Source: Paralvinella palmiformis
Lineage: Eukaryota > Annelida > Polychaeta > Terebellida > Alvinellidae
Reading direction: 5' to 3'
Length of the DNA: 64,000 nt
Assembly (NCBI GenBank): GCA_025642065.1
Contig: JAODUP010000714.1
Span: 1-64,000 of the forward strand
Shown here: piece by piece, positions 43,516-57,897 of the stretch
How positions within the stretch are numbered: position 1 is the first letter of the stretch
How the letters are laid out: every line of letters starts with the position of its first letter
The notes under the pieces: model-generated
What the model was told of the DNA's origin: nothing
The model's database searches: none
Seen by the model: only the letters and a program-made list of their open reading frames with translations
Position numbers and translations under genes: made by a program

Positions 43516-44561
43516 AGGGCGGTGCTCTGTTTTTAAAGATGTATTTTCTGTTTATGTTAATATAAGGTTATTTCTAGGCTAGTGTCCTTTGTATTTCCTT
43601 GATATCCTTTCCTAAAGTCCTTTGTACTTTCTTCACCTCCTTTGTACGTCTTAATGGGTTATTTGCCAGATTAATGTGCCTTGTTCTATGATCGACCCTT
43701 CCAGATATAAGTCGGTGTCGGGGTTACTGAGGTCACTTGGGGGGTCTATGTTGGGATGTGTGGGATATCCATACGTGGATGTTTGAGAGAATTGGATTGG
43801 CGTTTGGCGGATATGGAAAATGGTGGGAGATACCGTGACATATATGAGATAGTGAGATGTGGAAAATTGTGGAAGAGTGATGAATTAATGTAATAATTTA
43901 ATTTATAAATAGACTAATTGTAAATGGCATATTATAGCTAATGGAGTGTACTGTAGTATAAATGTGGAATAAATCGATTGCTAATTAAAATATACGATCG
44001 TTTTAGGGATACGTTTGATAATTATACATTAATGTAACAGATCAATAATTTGGGGGGGGTGTGGTGATATTTAAAAATGTTAACAGATATGATGTCGGGA
44101 TGTAAATATTTATAGGACAGTGTAACGATATGGATGAACTGACATAGAATATCAAACATAATACAACAAAATCGACAGAAATATTGTCTTAAAACGCCAG
44201 TTAGTTGTACACCACGTGACATAGTATACTCTTTATGTCCGGTAGATGTTCAGGTACGAGCCGAATGATGATGATGATGATGACAGGTAATATCTGTTAT
44301 TTACATTATCTAGCCAAATTATCAATCTTTATATAATATATCTTTCTGTCCAAACTGATTGGTTATGATCAGATTTAACACAACTTCTGATAGTTTAATT
44401 TATAACACATTTTACGATATCAAGTTTCTCTGTTAGTACATTATAGAGCAAATTATCCATCCGTAAACATACATCTTAATTCATTTATATATTCGTCGCA
44501 AATTAATAATAATAATAATGAAAAGACGAGATTTATTTTGAATCGAATTAAATGCAGTTAA

Positions 44562-44592
<31 letters not shown>

Positions 44593-44594
<2 letters not shown>

Positions 44595-44934
44595 TAATTA
44601 TATTGCCGATGTTGCTATGTTGATGACATCCTGGGATTATATTGAGACCTGTGTTGTGATTATGTTGCTATGTTGATGACATCCTGGGATTATATTGAGA
44701 CCTGTGTTGTGATTATGTTGCTACGTTGATGACATTCTGGGATTATATTGAGACCTGTGTTGTGATTATGTTGCTACGTTGATGACATTCTGGGATTATA
44801 TTGAGACTTGTGTTGTGATTATGTTGCTACGTTGATGACATTCTGGGATTATATTGAGACCTGTGTTGTGATTATGTTGCTACGTTGATGACATTCTGGG
44901 ATTATATTGAGACTTGTGTTGTGATTATGTGGTA
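44593..44934. repeat. 53-bp minisatellite, 6 copies
   Basis: gttgctatgttgatgacatc and ctgggattatattgagacc recur from 44611, 44664, 44717 and onward every 53 bp, with a few substitutions. A (TA)n tract lies just upstream. Confidence 0.95.
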
Positions 44935-45092
44935 TTGCAAAAGTCCGCTATCTCTTCTCAGATAATAAAGGTGTCGCATTCGTATTGTAACAGATTTATA
45001 TCTTTATTTGTAGATCAAGGTAACTATAATTCTATTGTTTAGTAAAGCTACATCTATGATGTATATGTTGAAAATAATAGAGTATAATAACC

Positions 45093-45139
45093 TGAGTGAG
45101 TGAGTGAGTGAGTGAGTGAGTGAGTGAGTGAGTGAGTGA
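45093..45139. repeat. (GAGT)n microsatellite
   Basis: About twelve uninterrupted copies of the tetranucleotide gagt. Confidence 0.98.
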
Positions 45140-45456
45140 CACTAAATAATAACACTTGTACTGACTCGGACCAAATGTCGACGCGATTTTCTGGTTAACT
45201 GTTGTCCTGGTTTGGTCATTAACTACCATATTTCATTTTAATTTAAACTGACATGGTCTAACCCCTCACTCGGTGAGACTTTCTATTTCGTATCGTTGTT
45301 TATAAGTCCTTTATTTACGTCTCGTTACACTTCGTGTATCTCGATAGACGATCAGACAAACATTGTCCACTTGGAATATCATTGGATTTACCCGAACTCT
45401 ACTTGATGTCGTGTTCCGGGCTCTCGGCTCATATATATCTCTTTTCCTTCTGTACA

Positions 45457-45489
<33 letters not shown>

Positions 45490-46837
45490 TCCGTTTCGAG
45501 AATGAAGTGTTAGTTAATCCTCTGTAAGTGCCTGTCGACTTTGTCCAACTACACTTGCCTAAATTAATTCGATTATGCAACATTTGGTCATTGCTCCAAT
45601 TTATCTTAATTCACAAAACGTCAACAATTACTATGTAGTCACGTGACTTGCTAATCCGCCAAGATCGTTGTTCCTAGCTCAAAAGCTTCTTTTTTTAAAT
45701 TCCGGTTATTTCCGGTATTTACCATAGTGTTGTAAATGGGCTCGTTTGGAGGGGGTGGGTGGAGATATATCATCTCATATCTATAATCATATATATAGAC
45801 ACACAGTATTAGACAGATGTAGTAGAATGTGTGTTTTTTTGTAGTAACGAGTGATACACATCTAAACAACTTTAAACTTTCCACGAACTAATCATTTGTG
45901 TCAAATTTCTATTAAGAAAATAGTCGTATTTCTTTCAATTAGTTCCTCGCTAAATTCTCCAATATATCTGGGCCAGGTCATGGAGTCGGGTTCCGGTGTA
46001 CCGTTTGTCTGTAGGAGCACCGGATCTCGACGCATCACCACTAACTGGATCATCCGAAATCCATCTTTTAGGATAATATGCCATACTTCTGTCTTTCCCA
46101 ACTACTAATATATTATGATGGTCTTTTTTTTCATACAGATTATATTTTAATAACAATTCTACTCGTATTTCTGCGGACTGTTTATTTTAATTTCTCACTC
46201 GGTGGACAATCTTTTTGTTATCTCTAGCTTTTACGGTAGAAATACATGTGTAGATGATTGGGTTTACTTATTTCTGTGCTAGTTATAATTATAGACCCAA
46301 TTCCTGTTTGAACGTAACTATAGTCTCTAAACTAACAGAAATATGTGTGTTGGATTTGGTCTTATTTTGTTTTTCCTCCCAAGTTGTTCAATATTTAGCA
46401 CGTTACTTGTCAAACTAAATTCTTAATGGTAGAAGTTATTTTTAAGTTGTACAGTGGTGCTATATATTGTGGCATATATTATTGTGTGAATGTCTAGATG
46501 TGTCTAATTTATTATTGATTATAAATGTACAGATATTATTATAACTGTTTATATGTCACGATTATTGTACGATCTACATTTGAGACTCATACCGTCGGAA
46601 TGTCTCAATATCTTAAACTAGTTTCTCGTTTGAGAGCTTTTAATTTATCGGAATCCGTGTATACATCTCGTGTACAATTAATAGGTCGACCCACGTTCCC
46701 TTAACACGCCTTGTTAATGCGGTGCCATTATATATGTCGTAAATATTCCTGATTTAAAGATTTCTCATCGTTAGAGTTTAGATTGTAACTCAAAGGTGAC
46801 GACGCTCTTTATTTACATATCACGGTGTTCCAAGGGT

Positions 46838-46919
46838 GTCTGTCATCTTTGGTTACCTCGTTCTGTCTGTCATCTTTGGTTACCTCGTTCTGTCTGTCAT
46901 CTTTGGTTACCTCGTTCTT
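46838..46919. repeat. 27-bp tandem repeat, 3 copies
   Basis: ctgtctgtcatctttggtta plus cctcgtt repeats three times without change. Confidence 0.95.
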
Positions 46920-48562
46920 ACAAATTGTTATTTTAATGTGTAACTTTCAAAGGAATGATTGCGCCTATTATTCATTTCACCACAAACCCATTGACACCGA
47001 TCTGTTGTTTTAGCTGGCTCCGTCATTAGGACTTTAGTTGTATTTATTCACGTTCTTCTTAATACGTCTATTTGTTATACGCTTTAAGCTATCCTTGTAT
47101 ATTCGTTACATATTATGTATTAAGTAATATTGTTTTATATTACGTTAATCTGTAGGTAACACAAAACAGCAATCTTCTAAATGTCACAAAATATAATCGT
47201 AGACATGGCGACATTATATATAACTGATTTCTCATCATTGTCCAGCTTAATGACCTGATAATAAAATGTCTTCACAAAAGTCGTCACGATGGAATTATTA
47301 TCACGTATTAAATGTTATTATCTTTAGTAGTTCAGTTAATTTCTTGTAGTCTTCGATATGCTGTTGTAATCGCTAATTGTATACTACTCAGGGAGTCTGA
47401 GAGCTGATTTTATTTGTTTAATCTCGTCATCACACCCATGTCACATGTCTATATACAGGTAACGCTTTAGCCATTTATTATAATAGCTAAGATTGCTTCA
47501 ATCCATCTCGTTATTGTGTTTATAGATATATCAGCTGGCAAGAAAGACTAAATATGTATGTATACGTTCCTGTCTAATGTCAGGGTTGTGTACGTACTAT
47601 CACCGTGCTACATTACGGAAGTGCTAAACTATACTAACGTGTTGCCAATTTGTAGTATTCGATAGTTTATACGCAATTAATTATTAATTTAATATTCTAT
47701 TATCTGCTATAGATTATTTAGTTCGATCAATTAGCAGAAAATAACTTACCTCTCAATTAGTATTATAAATGTTATTACAATTATTATTTATTAGACATTG
47801 TAAATAATAAGCAAGTTGTAGTATCTATAGGTGCCTGTCAATGTATCGTATGTACAGAGCCTTTCCCAATACGATTATTTAGTATATTCAGAGCCTTTCA
47901 CACGTTTCACCTTTGTTCCTGTGCATATTTTTGTTGATGTTTCTCATATAAACAAGAACTTATTGTTGTTACTCCAAAATAAACCTTATCAGCTTTGATG
48001 TCTCTGTTCATTTAACAAATGTACATCTACACAGACAAGATGACAATCTACGAAGCCACTTCATTAAGTAGACAAATACAGTAATACCTGTTTTAGAGAC
48101 CTCTTATAGTCCATTCCCGGGTTTCTATAAACAACGTCTAAAGGAATACTTTCGCACTAAATTTATCCATCCGTTTTTCTAATTACTGAAATCCGAGTTG
48201 ATCTAAATCAATCACATTAACCATAATCTCTATTAACATTGATTATACTAAGTATTCCACCTTTTCGCAAAGTACGTGTCTGGAATACGAAGTTAGTTTT
48301 GGATTGTTGCATGTCAAACATTATCTAAACTGGTTTAGATCTAGGTTAAATGGGACAATGATCCATTAGTTGCTGTTGAAGTAAAATAGTCCAAATGAAA
48401 CAGCGTTTTACTGTTGTTGTGATAACCAGTGTAAAGAAAGCTTCAATGTATAAACATGATACACAGGTGTTTTTTGGGAGTCACCGAACTACCCCACCCC
48501 ACAATACCCAGATCTAGACCTAATCTTATAAAGATAACCATTTAATAAATTGGTCTTTTCTT

Positions 48563-48568
48563 TTTATT
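48563..48568 (-). terminator. Candidate polyadenylation signal of the EPC gene
   Basis: tttatt on the plus strand is AATAAA on the minus strand, about 1.67 kb after the EPC stop codon. Between them the sequence is free of transposons and looks like a long 3' UTR. The assignment is tentative. Confidence 0.35.
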
Positions 48569-50239
48569 TTAACGTTTCAGTAATGTTTTAATATCACAGT
48601 GTTAAGAGTGGAACCAGAACCAATCTTTGCAAAGAAAAAAGCTGACTGAACACACAAAATAACATTCTTCACACTTGACAATAACAACACTAGTTAACAC
48701 CGAAACACAGGCATATTGGCACTTGTGCACACACACACACACACACATGCACTAAACACGTACACGTGCACACACAAATGTTACAATATTATGCCATTAA
48801 CATACAATACACAGTTACAGACATTTGATTACTAATTCCACAACCAACCAACCAACCCCCACACACACCTAAAACAACTCACTGCTAGCACTGTAAATAT
48901 AAATCCTAATGAAGAATTGATATATTGTTCTGGTGACTCTAGTACACAAACACAGATACATTAAATAAAATGCAGCAGCTTCATACCAAATTACTGGATC
49001 ACAAACAGCTCTTTGAATCTCCAACAGAGACAAAATTTTGAACACTGATCACTTAAACCCTACATTGAGACCCAAACCAAAATTATTGTCTCATCCTGAA
49101 ATCATACCACATAATGAAATGTACAATCAAGTAAAAAAACCAAAAACATACAAACAAATGGACAAGAGAAACGACATGAATAGCCTTCAAAAATCCATGT
49201 AATTTTATCTTCATGCATTGTAAGAATATATTTTATCAGCTTTATATGTTCCTTGAATCAGCATGCTGTATCTGATAGTGCTAGACCGGCCGAATGATGC
49301 ACACACAAACAACGCTATCAGTGAGCATGAAACACGAGAATAGCATTGTTGAAATTTTTTTTTGTATTTGTCAAAACAAATACAATGCCTGCCTTCATAC
49401 AGTAACAAGATATGAACATTTCTTCTGAGGACAGCTTAAATCATCACTGAAATAAAATATTCCTTTTAAACAAACATATGGAATCTGTGTGTATGTGTGC
49501 TCTCAGATACACCACATACCCACAGAATAACTGGTACACAACTAGCAGAGTTCAAAGCAAATCCCAATTACCCAAAGGTTGTGGTACCAAAAACAGGACT
49601 CTATTACTCTCACAAACAGACTACCATTAGTGTCACACACACACCAATAAACAAAATATTCACTTGCTTTGCAGCCTGACTTAAGCACACTGCAGCAGTC
49701 TATACACCAAACTACTTAACATACACACACACACATATTGAACACTTCTGGTACCATGACAATTTCTAGCCTAGTTAACCAATCCCTGTTATTATTATGG
49801 ACCAACTACTGTTATAGTTGGTCACTATATCATCTAGAGCTGCTCAGTGACATTAGAATCTCACTGACTTTGCCTTGCATCTCGACAATTGCTGCCAACA
49901 CAGTATACAGCAATATAGCCACAAAACACTGCCTATGTACAATTTGTTTTGAGCGCACACGCACAAGTACACATACACAGTTAGTTCAGTTCTTTAATAT
50001 CCTAACACCTTAATGAAAGCTTGGCTCTCGTTCTCCCCCTCTCTCTCTGTGCATGTGTGTGTGGGTGGGTGAGTGGGTGCAAGCATGCACACACTGTGGA
50101 AGCATGGCAGGTGGTTGGCAGCAGATCAGTAAGTGACACTCTCCAGAGGTTGGAGAACATAGAGAACAAGAGAATGATTTGCTCCTTTCCTGTAAGCTTC
50201 ATCAGTAACTCTATATCAACATCCACAGTCAATCCTTTG
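48569..50239 (-). other. Probable EPC 3' untranslated region
   Basis: It lies immediately after the EPC stop codon, without tandem arrays or splice signals that join to the gene. It holds CA-rich stretches. Its extent is inferred only from the candidate AATAAA at 48563. Confidence 0.4.
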
Positions 50240-50303
50240 TCACGTGACCTCCATTGCCACAATTTTGTCTTTAGCTATGTTGTTGACGCCTTCATGATTC
50301 TCT
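50240..50303 (-). CDS. EPC1: EPC last exon
   Basis: Acceptor tttcag. It encodes RENHEGVNNIAKDKIVAMEV-T and stop TGA. The same RENHE...VAMEVT ending closes vertebrate EPC1, confirming a tiny final exon of 21 codons. Confidence 0.97.
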
Positions 50304-53300
50304 CTGAAATAAATAACAACAAAGATACAATAATGACATATAACGTACAGTACTGATATGAAAATTAGAAATCATTTCACTAATTACAGACAAGTTTTAT
50401 CAATTACTATTAGAACCTTCAAACTAACTATATAATTTTAATGGTCAAAGTCTAACCTAGCTACATAATACAGACAACACATCAGTCTCATCGTGAAAAC
50501 TTCAATCCACTAAATAGTGATCTATGATCGAGATATTCCAAACAATAAAAAAAAGTAGAACTCATCATAAAATTCAAACCAGTCGCCTCCTTACCTAGGT
50601 ATGTTATCATTCCTGACATTTGGTGTCGTTGCCAGTTTTAGTACACTTGCAGTGGTAGGAGTATTAGATCTCGTCAAACCAGTCGCCGATGAAGTCTTGT
50701 TGCTATGGAGACGGCCCGGTATACTGACACTCAGGGTGCCGAGTGATTTTGCCGGGGTCAGCGTCGTCGATCTGAGTGGCGATATTAACGTCGATGGGAT
50801 CAGCGAGAGAGCTGGACTCGATGAAGATGATGAGAGTTGTGAAGCCTGAGAGGATGCAGCAATGGCGGCGAGCAGCGACGTCGTTACAACTGTGGTACTA
50901 GTGCTAGATGTTAATGTCAGGCCAGATGTCGTCGTCGTAGTAACCATGGAAGTGGTAAGAGGGTAATTAAGCTGAAGGATACTGGCAGCAGGAGATGTAG
51001 AGAGACCACAAGTTTTGGCTGAAAATGATATAAACAAGAATTTAAAAAATAAAACATTTAGTATAAACAATGAGATAAGTACTGATATTACACCTCACTT
51101 TATATTGTTACTGATATGATATTATCAACTTGGGAACAATAACCTTCAGGTTTATATCAGCCTTTAACAATTTAGAAAAGTGCCAATCCCACAACAATTA
51201 CTCCCTGAAAATAATATGACATCAGCCCATTTGAGGTGTCAAAACTGAACAAATCTAACATCAGTCCTATTGAGGTGTCAAAACTGAACAAATCTAACAT
51301 CAGTCCTATTGAGGTGTCAAAACTGAACAAATCTAACATCAGTCCTATTGAGGTGTCAAAACTGAACAAATCTAACATCAGTCCTATTGAGGTGTCAACC
51401 TGAGCTATTTTTTATGATTTAACTAAATACATCACTTAGAGGGAGATAAGGTAAACATTGTCCCCGAAATAATTATTATATAACTATTATTGTATATATT
51501 TCATTCTTCCAAATCTATGACCATTAATATGGATTTCTAACTAAAAGCTTGTTCAAAGATGCAATAAAACTGAACTAAAACCAAATAAAAGTAATAACTC
51601 ATTGTATTACTAAAGATCACATATTTCACTAATTATTAAAATGTTAATTAATTATCAGAATATGGATGACTAATGCAGTATGATTAAATATTGAAAGATC
51701 CACAATTTACTGAAATGGGCTTTTTGGTGCACAAACTACTGTGGAATCTTTCCTGACTCTAAACACCATCAATACTGATATATCAAATTCACCTTGAAAT
51801 GAAGCTGTTGGTTGTACATCCATAGAGGTCAAAGGTCATTTAATGATTCACAAGATCCCAATAACTCAGCTACTTATAAATATGGACTAAATCCATCCTC
51901 GAGATAATGAATGGTCAGATATTTAGATATTCAGCATCAATTATCATTATATTTGTATTCAATTAGTATTTAATTAACAAAACTGTTTATTGATCATGTT
52001 ATAATGACTAAACAATTAATATATTACTGAGTATCATCTTCTTGTAATAACATTTTCTACTACGTACAGACATCTCATAAGTCAGCCATTATTTGATTGA
52101 CAAAATATTATGAGCTAGACATTTGTCCAAGAAAATGTTCTCATTTGATAAAACGTTTATCCTTTTTAAATGTCTAGCTACAACAGAATTTGATTGGCTC
52201 TACCTAGATGAACCATGCAAATTTCACTCTCAACAGAAACTCATGTGCACTTAATCTTAACCAGTTTAATTACTAAACGTGATATGGTGTTTTTAATATT
52301 GTCAAAATTAAGAAATCTATCTACTTGTATTGTTAATGACCAATTGTCTAGGCAACATATCTTTGACATTACATACAGGATTATGAGCTTAGAAACTGGC
52401 CACATTCAATGACCTGACCAGAAGGTTTATTTAACCATTTTTTTTTATTAATTACAAATATATATAGATTTCTCTCTCTCTCTCTCTCTCTCTGAATAAT
52501 TAAAAACAGCAAATTAAAATGAACAGGGGAGGTCATAAGATGGGAGCATTTTTACTCCCAATATTCATAAATTTGTGGGATGGATTTAAGGTTTAGGAAG
52601 ATGGTTTATTTATTACTTATTAACCCTCGTGAAATGAAAGTGTATGTCACATAATGTTGGTGATGTTAGCATTACTTATTAACCCTCGTGTATGTCACAT
52701 AATGTTGGTGATGTTCGCATTGGTTTACACACACACACACACACACACACCACTTTCTCTCTCTCCTTATATATATATATATATATATATATATTATGTC
52801 TTAGGAGAAATATACAATCACAATCATACCATTAACAGCTGACAGCAAGTAGTCTGCCCAAGAACATTAATTATCAAACAGTTATATTAACTTACAGTTA
52901 ATAGGTCCATTTGTCAGTGAGATATTAGCTGATGAGCTACAGGTCTTGACACCAGGTAATGATATATTAGCACCAGTAGTGTGAGTAGAAGACTGAGAAG
53001 GTGGGACATTCTGTGTCATGAGAGCAGTCAATGCTGGTGAATGAGGTGGTAACAAAACTGTTGGTTTGGACGATGATGGCACCACCACCGCCGCCGTCAC
53101 AGCCACTGTGATGGACGTGGTGGCAGGTGACTTTGACATCGAAGGCTCCCGTGTTGCGTCGTATACTGCTGAAGCAGCAAACTGGGCCGTCGCTGAGTCA
53201 AGAGTGAATCGTGAAACTGGGCGTGATGACAGTGACTGATCTATGTTGAATAAACTACCCGAATTATCCAAATCAGTCTCCTGCTTCAGAAGTTGTTCCT

Positions 53301-55695
53301 GCTGCTGGCGCTGCATTTGTAAGAGCTGTTCCTGGTGATCCTGGAAACTTTCAATGTTGAACTCCATGGAAGCCGTTGGTGATGCATCCCTGAATGCAGG
53401 ATTGATGTGACTCAATGAGCTGCCCCAACCTCTGTATCCTGGATTATCCTCAACTGGACTTTGTGGTCTAAAATGTTTACTGTAAAGAAGAACATCCTAA
53501 ATAATTAAATCTCAATAAGGACAAGATTTAATAAGGCAGAACAAAATACCAACAAAAATAAACTGTTGATAAACAACAACAAATCATTGTATATATTACA
53601 CATTGAGTCATCCGTTTATAACTATTGTTAAACTGTAACCTGGGAATCACTGAGACACTCTATAAACATATGATTATACTCCCATGAAGAATTATACATA
53701 TCAATAAACCTAACCTTTTACTCTGTCAATGTGTGTTGTTGTCAGATTGGCTAACTTCAATTCTACAATAAATCTATACCTATACATATAATTTACTCTC
53801 CCTATTTTAATGTACTAGAATCTCACCGGAACTGTGAGATTATGTTCGCGCACAATGGTGATTTGCCATTTTGAAAAGTTATTTGGAGTGGACAAATTGA
53901 AATCTAACAATGACAATAACAATATATGAAATTTATATAGTGCCCTATATAACCTGTAAGGTTACTCTAAGGCTGTATTACAATACAGTAATGGAACATG
54001 AACACAAACATATTGATGGCCTAAATGTGTAAAACAATAATCAGCCACTTAAACAAAGATAATATTTTATTAGCCAGGTACAGTACACACACAAATCAGG
54101 TGCTAAAAAGTGTCTTCGCTATTAAGAAGATCAGACGTGAAAACAGGCAAAATTAAAAAGAAGGAATTTTTGCAAAGCTAAGTTTTAAGAAGGAATATTT
54201 ACACTGATTTACACCCTCTTCTATAAAGATAAAAATAAGTAGATCAGATGTATGTGTAATACATAGATCTTTATGTATGTAATCAACTTGTACATTTAAA
54301 ATGCTGCATTTATTTTTATTCAGCTTTCCCAAACAAAGTTTATTATGGGATCTTTCATGTACATATATAGAGCATTATGTGGCTCCACCAAGTGGACATA
54401 AATATAAACAAATAGATCTAGCAATGATTTGATATATTTTTGTTATTGCTCAAATCAAGACTGAGATATGACTAATATGATTGGCATTAGATAAACTACA
54501 GGTAGTTGTTTAACCTCGGTGCTGGGTACACCTAGGAGATATAAAAGGGTTAACATCCACAAACATAGCTACAAGTCAGATTTGAACCCACAACTTACAA
54601 GAATACCCAGTAATAAGATATTATTCTTATGTTTCTATAGGATAAGAAGGCTGTACGAGACATTTATTAACCCTGATTTAATGAATTTATCAATTCTGTA
54701 AAAACCGGCATCTGACATCTGGAGTGAATTTACTGAACTATTTTGACGCCTAATTAATGACAACCTGTTTTATTCACAATTTCCAATAACCAAACCATAT
54801 GGGTCTATTATTAGAAACGCTCATTAGTCAAATAATTTGGAACACAGGATGAACAGCCAGTGAAAGAGTACATGTTGAAGAGCCAATGGCTAATGTTTTG
54901 TTTACAATCAGCTGTCAGAATGTGATGTTAAACTGGAAATAAATTATATACAAGTGTTGTGAAAGGATCAATCCACACACCCAATGAGGTTCTCACCTTT
55001 TCTAAATTTAACTTAAGAATGACCCATGACTAAGTAAAATGTACCAAACCATGTATCCACAGAGAGTTCTCAACTTCATCTTGTGGGACTGATCTATTTA
55101 TATATGTGCTAGCCTTGCTGCTTGGAACAGATCATGAGCTAATTTCACCACATTATATTCTAGAGAAAAACACACATCTCCAGCGATATGTTAGGATTGA
55201 TGGGATAAAAGGTGAGTTAAAGGAGCATAGAACATCATTAATCATTTTATGTCACCAAATTTTCATGAGAGTTCACTCATATAATACTTACATTTCAGCC
55301 TGCTGTATGTAATCTGTATATTCCTTTAACCATCCCTTATTGTCAGCTGGGGGTGGACTTCTAAGATCTAGTTCTGTTAAATACTCATCCCACTCTGTCA
55401 AAGCTCTGTCCAAGATTATCCTTCAAAATCATCACAAAAACAGACAAAATTACAGAACTGTGGCCATTCAGAATTAAATTATGTATTCTAACTCATAATT
55501 TGAACATTAATTGTTCACCTTCCTCCACGGCCTACACGCCGTCTTGCATATCCAACACAATGCCGTGGCTGCTCCAGTGAAGTCAATGAGTACACGAATC
55601 GTCTATCACTCATACCACCTTCCTCCTTACTGCACCAAGGCCAGTCACCCAAACCATCAGTAATTGGCTGTAAATATGAATTATCTGGATATCAA

Positions 55696-55750
<55 letters not shown>

Positions 55751-56526
55751 CAAGCAAAAATTACAACTCACAGCATGATAACAACATCCATCCTTCCTCC
55801 TAAAGGCATATACACCATCAGGATCATCATCCATTTCCTGTTCTGAGGCAGATAATTGCTGAATATAAAAGCATAGCAACGGTCTAATGAATGAGGTATG
55901 TATCAAATATACTACAATTTCATATAAAAAAACTGGCATTGAATACAAGGTAACTAAAATATAGGAAATGGTAAGTCCCAGAAACAGAAAGACAAATAAT
56001 TGACATTCAGTTTATATATTATATGTATCCAGATTAGACATAGCTTCATTTATATATAATTGACACACAACACTACAGGTTATCAAAACAGAAAATAACA
56101 TACAATATATTAAAAATATACAAGCTGTTATCAAGATAGATAAACCTACAGGTGAGATGCCATCATCCTCTGAGCTGAAGGTAGTTTCATTTGGTACCAC
56201 TTCTGTATAATGTGGTAACTGTGGACGTGATGTCATCACATTCTGCTGGTTAATGGAATGTTTATGTTTACGTTTCTTGTATTCTCGCTTCTTCTTCACA
56301 TAACCAACATCATCCTGCTTTATAAATGACATGCACGAGTTGATTTTATTAGGTGATAAATGATGAGTAATAATCTTTTGGTAATATAAGATAGAGCATT
56401 AATTTTAACATTGTTTTATCTGTGTGTATGTGCGCATGCACGTGCATTCCACAAAGTTTGGTGAATAAAAGATGAGTGGATGAGAAAGATGAATGAATTG
56501 AGCTAGTTGAGTGAATGAATAGTATG

Positions 56527-56564
<38 letters not shown>

Positions 56565-57859
56565 ACATACTGGTTGTGTTATGACACAGTGTCTGGGATC
56601 CATGGACATGAATGAAGTTATAACTGGACCACAGACAACTATAATTCATGAAGGGGGGGGCTGCATTGAAATGATTTTTATGAGGTGATTTTCTTATATA
56701 TTTTCTTCATTTATCATATATTTGAGGAAAATCAACCAATATATCACAATACATTGTTTTAATCTGTGTCAATATTGCTAAAGTTGATGTCAATATGTTA
56801 AATAACTATATGCCACTTCACATTTATTTATATGTGGAAATCATGAGAGGCAGCAACTATACTGCTCACAAAAAGAATTTATTTTCCTGTGTTAGATTTT
56901 CTATTACCCTATTAAGATATGAACTTCATATAAATCTTTAAAAAGCCGTTACTAATAATTGTTGTACTAATGTCATATTCCTATAATTTGAATGTAAAAA
57001 GTCTATGATATGTAAGTATATTCAGCATATTTACAGTTAAAAATCATCAAAAAAATGTTATATCTTCAGCCCAACTTATTGCAAGCCAAGTCCCACTTTA
57101 TATCCACAGAATACTGGAATGTGTCATAAAGGGAACCATAACGTATGTGTCTGTGTGTGTACATATGTTTGGTTACCAGCCACAATAACAGACCTTGTGT
57201 GTCCAATCTCTGTTCAGATACTGGTTCTGTATTGGTATAAGTGATGGTATCTTGTGTCTCTGAGCCAAGGCTTCAGCCAGTGACTTGCCATCCCAGTCAC
57301 ACATTTGATATCTAAAAATTATATAACATATGAAACAACTGAGATAAAATAACATTATAAACTCTATATTAAATTACATATGATTTAAGAATCTGGGTTG
57401 GTTCTCTATAGAATAAAAAAGATACAAATATCATGTTATACATTGTGCAAGTCAAATGAGATTACATCATTCCAAATATGTAAAAATATCAACCTTAAAT
57501 AATGAAATACTGACAACAAAATAACTTGACAAGGTCACTAATATAAATAGCATTTATAACAATCTCATATTACTTATTATGACTAATATATCACGGGTTG
57601 TTTTATCTAAACAACTAACAAGATTATAGCTGTAACAAGTAAACATTCTATTGTTGTTCAACTCCAATCACTCACCTTTTCTCTACTATTTCTATTGTTA
57701 ACTTAAGCAGTTCTTTTTTACTCTTTTCCCTCCGTTTCATCAATTCGAGGATTGTCCTGAGGAAATTACAAAACATCTACCTTAAAGTTATTAAATATAC
57801 TAATGATAAGCACAAAATTTAAATCTATATCTAAACAGCCCCCAAATACTGCTAATGTT

Positions 57860-57897
<38 letters not shown>

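Larger units (their letters stand above)
41100..48560. other. Intergenic region between convergent genes
   Basis: No conserved exon, RNA gene or recognisable transposon was found here on either strand. It contains only (TA)n, (TG)n and (GAGT)n tracts and three small tandem repeats listed separately. Confidence 0.7.

Noticed and set aside
45900..46156. Overlapping open frames on both strands
   Set aside because: No recognisable motif, splice context or repeat match. Length is within chance for this composition.
50601..50849. 82-codon plus-strand frame
   Set aside because: Antisense shadow of the EPC exon 50595-51018, whose splice sites and phase fit the gene.
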